From Erysipelotrichaceae bacterium (lineage in GTDB: Bacteria > Bacillota_I > Bacilli_A > Erysipelotrichales > Erysipelotrichaceae): DNA of 54,237 bases. The DNA lies in NCBI GenBank assembly GCA_017445225.1, contig JAFSUN010000009.1:1-54237 (forward strand). Reading direction: 5' to 3'. Shown in pieces: positions 23,666-32,117 of this stretch. The notes beneath the pieces were generated by a model. That model was not told the DNA's origin, ran no database searches, and saw only the letters and a program-made list of their open reading frames with translations. The position numbers and the translations under genes are program-made. Position 1 is the first letter of the stretch. The number at the start of each line of letters is the position of its first letter.

Positions 23666-24991
23666 TTACTTGTTTTTTGCGTGTTCCTTCTTCCACTGCT
23701 TGATCTGATTGTTTCTCTCCAGGAAGCGAGCTTCCAGACCCTGCTTGGTAGGTTTGTAGTATTCCCGGCCCACTAATGAATCAGGCAGGCACTGCATGTT
23801 GGTGAGCTTGTCTTCCGTATCATGGGCATACTGATAGCCCTTGCCGTAATCCAGATCCTTCATCAGGGAGGTAACGGCGTTTCTGATTACCAGCGGTACC
23901 GGTTCATCCAGCATGTTGAGGGCATCCTTCTTGGCTGATTCATAGGCCATGTAGAGGGAATTGCTCTTGGGGGCTAAGGACAGATAAACGACTGCCTGAG
24001 TAAGATGGACTGAGCATTCCGGGTAGCCGATGAAATGGCAGGCCTGATAACAGGCGACCGCCAGTTCCATGGCCCGCGGATCGGCCAGTCCGACATCCTC
24101 TGAGGCAAATCTCACGACTCTTCTGGCGATGTACAGCGGGTCTTCCCCGGCTTCCAGCATCCTGGCCAGCCAGTAGACCGCCGCATCGGGATCGGAATTG
24201 CGCATCGATTTGTGCAGAGCCGAAATCAGGTTATAGTGTTCCTCCCCCTTCTTGTCATAGAGGAGGGATTTCTTCGAGGTTACCTGTTCGATGATTGCCC
24301 GGTTGACGACGATCTCATCGTTTTCATAGTCGCCGTTCAGCACGGCCATTTCCAGGGTACCCAGAGCGACTCTGGCATCGCCGTTGGAAAACGCCGCCAA
24401 TAGCTGCAGATCCTCATCCTCAATGTGGATCTTCTGATTGGGGAAGCCCCGGGGATCGGTTATGGCTCTTCTTAACAGCTGAACGATGTCATCGATCTCC
24501 AGCTGCTTTAATACGAAGACCTTGCATCTCGATAAAAGAGCGCTGTTGACTTCGAACGAGGGGTTTTCGGTGGTGGCGCCGATCAGGATGATGCTCCCCT
24601 TCTCCACGTACGGCAGGAAGGCATCCTGCTGAGCCTTGTTGAAGCGGTGTATTTCGTCAACGAACATGATGGTGCGGGTACCGATCTGGTGACTGGCTTC
24701 CGCCTTCTTCATGACTTCCTTGATCTCCTTGATGCCGCTGGTCACGGCGGAGAAGTTGATGAACTGGCTTCTGGTGCAGTTGGCAATGACCGAGGCGATG
24801 GTAGTCTTGCCGACACCCGGCGGACCCCAGAAGATCATCGAGGTGACCGAATCGGCTTCGATCATCTTCCTTAGAACCTTGCCCGGTCCCAGCAGATGCT
24901 GCTGACCGACGATCTCGTCCAGGGTCTGCGGACGGATGCGGGCGGCCAGCGGTTTTCTGGCATAATCAGTGAATAAACTGTATTCGTCCAT
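23666..24991 (-). CDS. rarA: Replication-associated recombination protein A (MgsA/RarA)
   Basis: This AAA+ ATPase, related to clamp loaders, acts at stalled forks. Walker A GPPGVGKTT lies at residues 56-64 and Walker B MFVDEIHRF near 109-117; the C-terminal tetramerisation domain contains RRVVRFASEDVGLADP. The 441-residue length is normal. Ten bases separate it from polC, so both are probably one transcript. Confidence 0.95.
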   Translation of the reverse strand: MDEYSLFTDYARKPLAARIRPQTLDEIVGQQHLLGPGKVLRKMIEADSVTSMIFWGPPGVGKTTIASVIANCTRSQFINFSAVTSGIKEIKEVMKKAEASHQIGTRTIMFVDEIHRFNKAQQDAFLPYVEKGSIILIGATTENPSFEVNSALLSRCKVFVLKQLEIDDIVQLLRRAITDPRGFPNQKIHIEDEDLQLLAAFSNGDARVALGTLEMAVLNGDYENDEIVVNRAIIEQVTSKKSLLYDKKGEEHYNLISALHKSMRNSDPDAAVYWLARMLEAGEDPLYIARRVVRFASEDVGLADPRAMELAVACYQACHFIGYPECSVHLTQAVVYLSLAPKSNSLYMAYESAKKDALNMLDEPVPLVIRNAVTSLMKDLDYGKGYQYAHDTEDKLTNMQCLPDSLVGREYYKPTKQGLEARFLERNNQIKQWKKEHAKNK

Positions 24992-25001
24992 GATCCACCT
25001 C

Positions 25002-28000
25002 CTAGAAAGAGAACAGCGTCAGCTGATCTTCTTCGCTGAGCACATCCAGCACGCCGATCCGTTCCATGAAGGCCAGCTGGGTATTGTTTACCTGGGTACG
25101 CTTCTGCAGGTCCTGACGGGAAGTAAAGAACTGTTCCTCCCTGGCCTTGACGATGCTGCGGGCCACGTTTTCACCCAGTCCGTCGATCGATACGAAGGAC
25201 GGGATCAGACCGTGATCGTCATCAGGGTCAACGGTAAAGTAAACTGCATCGCTCTTGGCCAGCGAGATGTTGTTGAAGTGATAGCCTCTTAAGTGCATCT
25301 CCAAAGCGATCTCCAGGGTATTCTCCAGATCTTTTTCCTTCTGGGTAGCGGTTTTCTTGGCGATCTTTTCCCGGACTTCCTTCAGGCGGTAGTAGATGGC
25401 ATCTTCACCCTTCATCATGGTTTCGATGTCATAGGCATCGCAGCGGCAGGTAAAGTAGACCGCATAGTGCTGGGCCGGATAATTTACCTTGTACCAGGCA
25501 ATGCGGACGGCCATCATGACGTAGGCCACGGCGTGGGCCTTCGGGAACATGTACTTGATCTTATTGCAGGAATCGATGTACCAGCCCGGAACGTTGTTGG
25601 CGGTCATGTCGCTGATCCACTCGGGTGTCAGACCCTTGCCCTTTCTGACCTTTTCCATGATGTCAAAGGATTCCTTGGGATCCATGCCCTTGGCGATCAG
25701 ATAGCCCATGATGTCGTCACGGCAGGCAATGACGTCTCTCAAGGTACAGATGCCCTGGTCAATCAGGCTTTCGGCATTGCCTCTCCAGACGTCGGTACCG
25801 TGAGTCAGACCGGAAAGAGCCACCAGTTCGGCGAAGGTCGTCGGCCGGGTCTTTTCTAGAATGCCCCGGTTGTTCTTGGTGCCGAACTCCGGTAAGCCGG
25901 CGGCTCCGGTCTTATCGGTCCAGCGTCCCTGCGGGTCGTTGAGGTTCAAGGCTTCCGTGGAATTGAAAAGCGAAATGGCCTTGGGGTCATTTAAGGGTAT
26001 CGTATGAATGTCGACCTTGGTAAACAGCGGCAGCAGTCTCATGACCGTCGGGTCCACGTGTCCCAGGATGTCGAGCTTCAGAATGTTGTCGTGCAGATCG
26101 GCAAACGCAAAGTGGGTGGTCAGCCATTCGGCAAACGGGTTGTTGGCCGGATACTGGATCGGCGTAAAGTCGAGTACGTCCTTGTTCTTGGGGATGACGA
26201 CGATGCCGCCCGGATGCTGACCGGTGGTGCGCTTGACATCCATGCACATGAAGCTTAAGAAGTCCATGAAGGCATTGCTCATTAATGGCTTGCCGGCATC
26301 ATCCAGCAGTTCCATCTCCTCGCAATAGCCCTTGATGTAGCCGTAGGCGGTCTTCTGGGCCACGGTGCCGATGGTACCGGCCCGGTAGGTATGGCTGTCA
26401 CCGAAGATTTCCCTTATCAAAGCCATGGCCCGGTTCTGGTAGTCGGCCGAGAAATTCAGGTCGATGTCGGGAACCTTGTCGCCATGGAAACCCAGGAAGG
26501 TTTCAAACGGGATGTTGTTGCCATCGTGCTCCATTAATTCCCCGCAAACCGGACATCTCTTTTCCGGCAGGTCAAAACCGTTGGCATATTCGTTGTTGGT
26601 AAAGAACTCACTGTGCTTGCACTTGGGGCAGACGTAGTGAGGAACCAATGGATTTACCTCGGTGATCTTGGCCATCGTGGCGATGAAGCTGGAGCCGACG
26701 GAACCCCGGCTGCCGACGACATAGCCGTCCCGGGTACTCTGGGCCACCAGCAGATGGGCAATGTAGTACTGAACGGTATTGCCGGAGGCGATGACGCTGG
26801 CCAGTTCCCTTTCAATGCGCTTGGAGACGATTTCCGGCAATGGATTGCCGTATTTCTCATAAACGGTTTCATAGATGATCTGCGTCAGTTTCTCTTCGGC
26901 TCCCTCGATCTCCGGTACCGCCAGCTTGGTGGGGATCGGGAAGATCATTTCAATGGAGTCGGCGATCTGTTTGGGATTGTCGATGACGAATTCCCGGGCC
27001 CTTTCGCCTAAGAAGCTGAAGGCCTCCATCATTTCACCGGTGGTCATCAGATGCTGATCAGGAGCCTTGAACTTCAGCCTTCTCTCGCGGTTGAGCGGGT
27101 AGAGCGGATGTCTCATGCCGCCGATCCGCTTGGCCATGATGTAGACGTCACGGGCGATCTTCTGATTGGGGTTGATATAGTAGACATCATTGTCGGCGAC
27201 GATCGGCTTGCCGATCTTATCAGCGATCTTAATGATGTTCTTAATGACGGTTTGAATTCTCTCCAGGTCAACGGAAGAACCTTCTTCCATAAGCGGCGTG
27301 TAGCAGCTGACCGGCTGGATCTCCACATAGTCGTAGAACTGCATGCACTTCTCCAGGTCTTCATCGCTGCGGTTCATGGCCATCTCCACCAGCTGGGAGG
27401 AGAGGTTGCTGGAGCCTACCAGGATGTTTTCCCGGCGCTTTTCGATCTCGCTGCGGGTGATCCGCGGTTCGGCCACGATGTCGCTGTCGGCCTTCTTGGC
27501 GTTGTCCTTGGCAAAATAAGTAAGATATTTGGTATGGGAAAGCGACACCAGGGTATAGATGTCCTTGATGCCCTTCATGTTCTTCGCCAACAGCGTCACG
27601 CTGTAAGGCCTGGCCTTCTTGAAGTTATCGTCACGCTGGTTTTCCTGCAGCTGACGGAAGGTCATCGTCTGATAGCCTTCGATCGACGGCAGCATCTTCA
27701 CCAGGATCTGGGCCAGGACGTCGGCATCATAGTCGCCGCGGTGAGCCACTTCATCGTCATAGCTGACGCCATAGTTCTTGGCGATCAGGCCCAGACGGTA
27801 GTACTTTCTGTTCACCAAAACCTGTCGGGCTAGATTCAAAGTATCCAGGCAGACGTTGGAAAGCTTCTTCCGGCCGCTGGCTTGGAGTTTTTCATTGAGG
27901 AAATTGAAGTCGAAGTCGGCGTTGTGGGCGACCATGACGCGGTCACCGATGAATTCGAGGATGCTGCCGATGGCCTCTTCAAAGGTCGGGGCATCCGCCA

Positions 28001-29315
28001 GCATTGCATTGGTGATGTTGGTCTTCTGCTGAATGAACGGCGGCAAGGGTACCGGCGGCTTGATGAAGGTCTGGAAGTGTTCGACGATCTGATTGTCGCG
28101 GACGATGACACCGCCGAATTCGATGATGTGGTCGTACTTGGTGGACAGACCGGTGGTCTCCAGGTCATAGACCATGTATTCCGCTTTTGAAATCAGGGAA
28201 TCATCGGGATTGGTAACGATGTTGAGTTTCTCATCGACGACTTTCATCTCCACGCCATAGATGACCTTGAAGTCCTCACCGCCCTGCTTTCTGATCTGGC
28301 TGTGAGCTCCCTGCATGCGCGGGTAGGCCTGAACGACACCGCTGTCACAGATGGCGATGGCCTTCTGGCCGAACTGATAGGCCTTGTTGATGAGATCGGC
28401 GGCTTCGCAGATGCCGTCCATTTCCGAACGGTTGGTATGAACGTGCAGGTCAATGTGCTTTTCACCCGGCCAGTCATCGACTCTTTCCCAGGGATCATAG
28501 TCCAGTTTCTTCAGAGTGACGACATCGACGACGACGCCCTTTTCATAGTCATCCCACTTGACGTTGCCGTAGACATCATAGACCTGCTTCTCCTTGACGG
28601 CATGCATTACCTCCTTGGTAATGCCCTTCCTGTCGCTTTCAATGCGCTTGATGCAGATGGCATCGGTATAGTCGGAAACCATGATCTTCTGCATCTCATT
28701 GCCGTTGCGGAAGGTCCGGTATTCCACCGAGTAGACGATGCCGGTAAAGACGACCTTATCCATGCCTCTGACCAGACGGTTGATCGGGAAGCGGCGGAAG
28801 CCTTCGGTATCGACACCGATTTCTTCAGCCCCGGCCGGCTCCATCCTTCTCGCTCTTCTGACAGGTTTCTTTTCTTCGGTTACGGGAGCTATGGGTTCAT
28901 TCTTTATATTGGTTATGTTCTGTCGGAAGCCTCTGTTGTTCAGATAATCCCTTAACAGGGCCAGCCGGCGGTCATCGGTTTTCAGACAGATGTCACCGCC
29001 ATTGATCTCCGGGATCAGGCCGCTGACATCCTCGCCGGTTTCCCGGGAGAAGCTGTCGAGGTAGTTCATGATCTCGGTGATGCTGCTTTCGCACCGGCGG
29101 GCGGAGATTCTCAGATCTACTTCGCACTCCAGCATCTTCTTCAGACAGTCTTTCAGATCCTGGTAGGTTTCATGGGGAAGGATCGCCGCCGTGGAGATCA
29201 TGATGATCACATACTGTCCCCTGACCCATTGCGGGCGCATCAAAAAGGCTTCCCGGAAATGCGGGAAGTGTTTTTCATTCAAGCCGATCTGCTTCAGGAA
29301 ATTCATGATATCCAT
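25002..29315 (-). CDS. polC: DNA polymerase III alpha subunit, PolC type
   Basis: This is the Gram-positive replicative polymerase with built-in proofreading. In order: N-terminal domain; OB fold near 180-270; PHP part 1 (HVH at 291-293); DEDDh exonuclease from about 380 (YDLETTGL); PHP part 2; zinc-binding region (VCPKCKHSEFF and CPVCG); polymerase core (DKVPDIDLNFS, VGSRGSVGSSF, MFPKAHAVAYVMMA); and the C-terminal tail ending in a clamp-binding sequence QLTLF. At 1437 residues it is full length. The PHP motifs are damaged: Ser325 stands where B. subtilis has His, and further ligand positions differ. GGTGA within the end of rnc is its ribosome-binding site. Confidence 0.97.
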   Translation of the reverse strand: MDIMNFLKQIGLNEKHFPHFREAFLMRPQWVRGQYVIIMISTAAILPHETYQDLKDCLKKMLECEVDLRISARRCESSITEIMNYLDSFSRETGEDVSGLIPEINGGDICLKTDDRRLALLRDYLNNRGFRQNITNIKNEPIAPVTEEKKPVRRARRMEPAGAEEIGVDTEGFRRFPINRLVRGMDKVVFTGIVYSVEYRTFRNGNEMQKIMVSDYTDAICIKRIESDRKGITKEVMHAVKEKQVYDVYGNVKWDDYEKGVVVDVVTLKKLDYDPWERVDDWPGEKHIDLHVHTNRSEMDGICEAADLINKAYQFGQKAIAICDSGVVQAYPRMQGAHSQIRKQGGEDFKVIYGVEMKVVDEKLNIVTNPDDSLISKAEYMVYDLETTGLSTKYDHIIEFGGVIVRDNQIVEHFQTFIKPPVPLPPFIQQKTNITNAMLADAPTFEEAIGSILEFIGDRVMVAHNADFDFNFLNEKLQASGRKKLSNVCLDTLNLARQVLVNRKYYRLGLIAKNYGVSYDDEVAHRGDYDADVLAQILVKMLPSIEGYQTMTFRQLQENQRDDNFKKARPYSVTLLAKNMKGIKDIYTLVSLSHTKYLTYFAKDNAKKADSDIVAEPRITRSEIEKRRENILVGSSNLSSQLVEMAMNRSDEDLEKCMQFYDYVEIQPVSCYTPLMEEGSSVDLERIQTVIKNIIKIADKIGKPIVADNDVYYINPNQKIARDVYIMAKRIGGMRHPLYPLNRERRLKFKAPDQHLMTTGEMMEAFSFLGERAREFVIDNPKQIADSIEMIFPIPTKLAVPEIEGAEEKLTQIIYETVYEKYGNPLPEIVSKRIERELASVIASGNTVQYYIAHLLVAQSTRDGYVVGSRGSVGSSFIATMAKITEVNPLVPHYVCPKCKHSEFFTNNEYANGFDLPEKRCPVCGELMEHDGNNIPFETFLGFHGDKVPDIDLNFSADYQNRAMALIREIFGDSHTYRAGTIGTVAQKTAYGYIKGYCEEMELLDDAGKPLMSNAFMDFLSFMCMDVKRTTGQHPGGIVVIPKNKDVLDFTPIQYPANNPFAEWLTTHFAFADLHDNILKLDILGHVDPTVMRLLPLFTKVDIHTIPLNDPKAISLFNSTEALNLNDPQGRWTDKTGAAGLPEFGTKNNRGILEKTRPTTFAELVALSGLTHGTDVWRGNAESLIDQGICTLRDVIACRDDIMGYLIAKGMDPKESFDIMEKVRKGKGLTPEWISDMTANNVPGWYIDSCNKIKYMFPKAHAVAYVMMAVRIAWYKVNYPAQHYAVYFTCRCDAYDIETMMKGEDAIYYRLKEVREKIAKKTATQKEKDLENTLEIALEMHLRGYHFNNISLAKSDAVYFTVDPDDDHGLIPSFVSIDGLGENVARSIVKAREEQFFTSRQDLQKRTQVNNTQLAFMERIGVLDVLSEEDQLTLFSF

Positions 29316-29316
29316 C

Positions 29317-29997
29317 TTATTTCACCATCTTTCCCAACGCTTCCTTGGCGGCGTTCTGCTGAGCCTGCTTCTTGGAATGTCCGCTGCCCTTTCCCAGCAG
29401 GACTTCGTCCAGGTAAACCCCCACGACGAACTCCGGATTGTTGCTGGGGCCCTTCTCACTGATGACGCGGTACTGGACCGCCTTGCGGATGTCAGCCTGC
29501 ACGTATTCCTGCAGCTGGGTCTTATAGTCCATGATACCGGTGCTTTCCGGATCCTTCAGGATCGGGGTAAAGACCGGTTCGAAGATCTTGTTGACGGCTT
29601 CCATGCCCTTGGTCAGATACAGGGCTCCAATGAAGGCCTCAAAGGTATCGGCCAATATTGAGTCACGGTCTCGCCCGCCGCTTTTTTCTTCACCGACGCC
29701 CAGGCGGATGAAGCGTCCCAGATCCAGGATTCTCATGATGTGGGCAAAGGTCTGCTCGCAGACGGTCTTGGCCCTGATCGTCGTCATCTTGCCCTCGCTT
29801 AACGGCGGGGTCATCTTGAACAGTCTTTCCGATACCCAGATCTGCATGACCGCATCGCCCATGAATTCCAGTCTTTCGTTATCGTGGCGCGCCTGGCGGT
29901 GCTCATTCAGATAGGAAGTATGGGTAAAGGCTTCCTCGATCAGCTGGGAAGGTTCCATCTCTATGTCATATGTCTTAAGCCATTCATAAATATTCAT
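29317..29997 (-). CDS. rnc: Ribonuclease III
   Basis: RNase III cuts double-stranded RNA, including rRNA precursors. The signature ERLEFMGDAVMQIWVSERLF is present with the acidic catalytic residues, and a double-stranded RNA-binding domain ends the protein (YLDEVLLGKGSGHSKKQAQQNAAKEALGKM). Two starts are possible: ATG 30012, which the promoter would leave almost leaderless, and ATG 29997, used here, which leaves a leader of about 17 bases. In B. subtilis rnc is linked to smc; here it is linked to polC. Confidence 0.93.
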   Translation of the reverse strand: MNIYEWLKTYDIEMEPSQLIEEAFTHTSYLNEHRQARHDNERLEFMGDAVMQIWVSERLFKMTPPLSEGKMTTIRAKTVCEQTFAHIMRILDLGRFIRLGVGEEKSGGRDRDSILADTFEAFIGALYLTKGMEAVNKIFEPVFTPILKDPESTGIMDYKTQLQEYVQADIRKAVQYRVISEKGPSNNPEFVVGVYLDEVLLGKGSGHSKKQAQQNAAKEALGKMVK

Positions 29998-30020
29998 AAT
30001 AATCACGTCCATCTTCTATT

Positions 30021-30049
30021 ATTTTAGCATAACACCGGGGCATTATTAA
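30021..30049 (-). promoter_or_regulatory. Promoter of rnc-polC-rarA
   Basis: Minus strand: TTAATA, a 17-base spacer and TAAAAT. The predicted transcription start is near 30014, next to the first rnc ATG. Confidence 0.55.
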
Positions 30050-30121
30050 CCTTTCTGTACCGCGGACTTGCAGAAAAAAAGCGGCAGAACTTTGGGAAAT
30101 TTTGTGATATCAGCCCCTCAC

Positions 30122-30150
30122 TTGAGTAATTCCTGCATAAGTGATATCAT
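30122..30150 (+). promoter_or_regulatory. Promoter of the cohesin-like surface protein gene
   Basis: TTGAGT, a 17-base spacer and TATCAT. A start near 30157 leaves a leader of only about 11 bases, which still holds the AAGGAG ribosome-binding site. Confidence 0.55.
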
Positions 30151-30167
30151 AAACGAAGGAGATGCCT

Positions 30168-31265
30168 ATGAAAAAGTGTTTTTTAGTTACAGTATTGATT
30201 ACCCTATTGATCAGCCTGTTGCCGATAAATGCCGCTGAGAGTCCTTCGATATCGATCACCGGTTCGGACAGCACTCACCACGGTGAGTTCATCCTGATGG
30301 AGGTCCATGTCGACGGTGACAAAGTCAATAACATCACCGGCAAGATAACCTATGAAAAGAACGACCTGGCCATCTTTGACCTCGTCCAGACCACTGAACT
30401 GCCCAACTGGGACATTACGATCGATACCGCCACCGCCGGTACCGTAAGTTTCTCAGCCAAGGCCAACAGCAAGGCCGTCGAAACGGACTTCATCAGTGTT
30501 GATACTGTCCTGTTCAAGATGCGTTTCATCGTCAAGAGCGATGACATCACCTCGGCCAAGATCGCTACCTCCAAGGTAACCAGTGTCGTCAAGGAAATGG
30601 TCGTCGACAAGAGCAACATCCTGAACAAGGAAGAAATTGATTACGCCAAGAAGTATAACAAAGATCTCGAAAAGTGGCCGATCGATCTGCCCAACAAGCC
30701 TGATCCCATTCCGGTACCTGATCCGATCTACGGTGAGAAGGAAGTTGAAAAGACCCTGAATCTGGACAACAGCACCCTCAAGGTCGCTGTCAGCAAGAAG
30801 CTTTCCAGCAATTCCTACCTTTCAGCGGTAACCGTCGCCAACGGTACCATCAATCCTTCCTTCAACAAGCTTACCAACATCTATACCATCGATGTTGAAG
30901 GCAGCGAAAAGGTCAGCATGAATGCCGTTGCCGAGTATCCGAATTCCGTCGTTTCCATCTCCGAGGAGACCAATAACCAGATCGTCGTCTCGGTAACCAG
31001 TGAAACCGGAATCATCAGTTCCTATGTATTCAACGTGGCCAGAACCGAAAAGGATCCGGCCGGCAATGAACAGAAAGCTACCCCGGGCAAAACCGAGAAG
31101 ACCAGCTTCATCGACCGGATCTCCAACAGTCTCGGCATCAAGCTCACCCTGGTGAACAACACGATGCTGCTGTTGCTGGGGGCCCTGTCACTGATCTCTC
31201 TGGTCATCATCGGAATCGGCCGCTATTACGTCTACGTCGGCAGCCACGAGGAAGTTGAAGACTGA
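30168..31265 (+). CDS. Membrane-anchored surface protein with cohesin-like and cadherin-like domains
   Basis: Exported protein of unknown role. A signal peptide (KKCFLVTVLITLLISLLPINAAE) is followed by a cohesin-type beta-sandwich at about residues 28-150 (ITGSDSTHHGEFILMEVHVDG; DLVQTTELPNWDI). Next is a Pro-rich linker, then a cadherin-like beta-sandwich at about 215-300 (YLSAVTVANGTINPSFNKLTNIYTIDV). A membrane helix (TMLLLLGALSLISLVIIGIG) and short inner tail end it. The second ATG at 30168 is the start, since AAGGAG abuts the first. A cohesin-like domain in a membrane protein need not mean a cellulosome. A terminator follows, so it is transcribed alone. Confidence 0.8.
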   Translation: MKKCFLVTVLITLLISLLPINAAESPSISITGSDSTHHGEFILMEVHVDGDKVNNITGKITYEKNDLAIFDLVQTTELPNWDITIDTATAGTVSFSAKANSKAVETDFISVDTVLFKMRFIVKSDDITSAKIATSKVTSVVKEMVVDKSNILNKEEIDYAKKYNKDLEKWPIDLPNKPDPIPVPDPIYGEKEVEKTLNLDNSTLKVAVSKKLSSNSYLSAVTVANGTINPSFNKLTNIYTIDVEGSEKVSMNAVAEYPNSVVSISEETNNQIVVSVTSETGIISSYVFNVARTEKDPAGNEQKATPGKTEKTSFIDRISNSLGIKLTLVNNTMLLLLGALSLISLVIIGIGRYYVYVGSHEEVED

Positions 31266-31267
31266 AC

Positions 31268-31294
31268 AAGCATCATTAACTGATGCTTTTCTTT
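31268..31294 (+). terminator. Terminator of the surface protein gene
   Basis: AAGCATCA and TGATGCTT pair around a 5-base loop, followed by TTCTTTC. Confidence 0.75.
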
Positions 31295-31300
31295 CACGTT

Positions 31301-31336
31301 AAAGGGAATGCCTTGCGGCCATTCCCCTTTTCTTTT
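31301..31336 (-). terminator. Terminator after mrp, possibly bidirectional
   Basis: GGGAATG and CATTCCC form a 7-bp stem with a 9-base loop. T-rich runs lie on both sides: CTTTTCTTTT on the plus strand and TTTAA on the minus. It lies between converging genes. Confidence 0.55.
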
Positions 31337-32116
31337 CTAAAGATTTCTGATCTTTTCAATGAGTCCGTTAAGTTCCGGAAGGACGACGGCTTCAACATTG
31401 CCGTCATCGCAGGCCGCGGCATTCTTCGGATCCAGCGGCAGCTTGACGATGGTATCGACATTGGCGTTCCTGATGAGATGATCCTTGTTAGGGAACAGTT
31501 CGATCTTCTTGCCACAGTCATCGCAGACGACATAACTCATGTTCTCAACGACGGCCAGCACCGGTACCTCCATCTGATCAGCCATCGAAACGGCCTTTTC
31601 CACGATCATGGATACCAGGTCCTGCGGAGTGGTGACGATGATGACACCGTCAACCGGGAAGCTCTGGAAGACCGTCAGCGGTACATCGCCGGTTCCCGGC
31701 GGCATGTCGATGAACATGTAGTCCACCTCACCCCAGGCAGCTTCACTGTAGAACTGCTTGATGATGGAATTGATCATCGGTGAACGCCAGATGATCGGCT
31801 TGTTGGGATCGTCCAGCAGCAGGTTGCTGGAAATGACCTCGACACCGGTCCGGGTCACGGCCGGGATGATACCGTCATCACCGGCATAGAGGATGCCGTT
31901 AAGTCCGAACAGGTGGGGAATGCTGGCCCCGGTGACATCTGCGTCCAGTACGGCACACTGATAGCCCTTCTTCTGCATGGAACTGGCCAGCACACCGGTT
32001 ATAAAGGATTTGCCGACGCCGCCCTTGCCGCTGACGACGGCGATGATCTTTTTGATCTTGCTGTGGGCATTGGCCTCGACGGCAAACTGTTTTCTGAATT
32101 CATCTCTTGCACTCAT
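31337..32116 (-). CDS. mrp: Mrp/ApbC-type P-loop ATPase, iron-sulfur cluster carrier
   Basis: This family of MinD-like ATPases holds and passes on Fe-S clusters. The deviant Walker A SGKGGVGKS is near residue 30, DADVTGASIPHLFG follows, and DMPPGTGDVPLTV is the family signature. The expected CxxC pair is present as VVCDDCGKK. I start at ATG 32116, six bases after AAGGAG; the ten residues upstream lie in the kinase gene. It has no N-terminal DUF59 domain. It overlaps no gene but follows the kinase stop by one base. Confidence 0.9.
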   Translation of the reverse strand: MSARDEFRKQFAVEANAHSKIKKIIAVVSGKGGVGKSFITGVLASSMQKKGYQCAVLDADVTGASIPHLFGLNGILYAGDDGIIPAVTRTGVEVISSNLLLDDPNKPIIWRSPMINSIIKQFYSEAAWGEVDYMFIDMPPGTGDVPLTVFQSFPVDGVIIVTTPQDLVSMIVEKAVSMADQMEVPVLAVVENMSYVVCDDCGKKIELFPNKDHLIRNANVDTIVKLPLDPKNAAACDDGNVEAVVLPELNGLIEKIRNL

Positions 32117-32117
32117 G

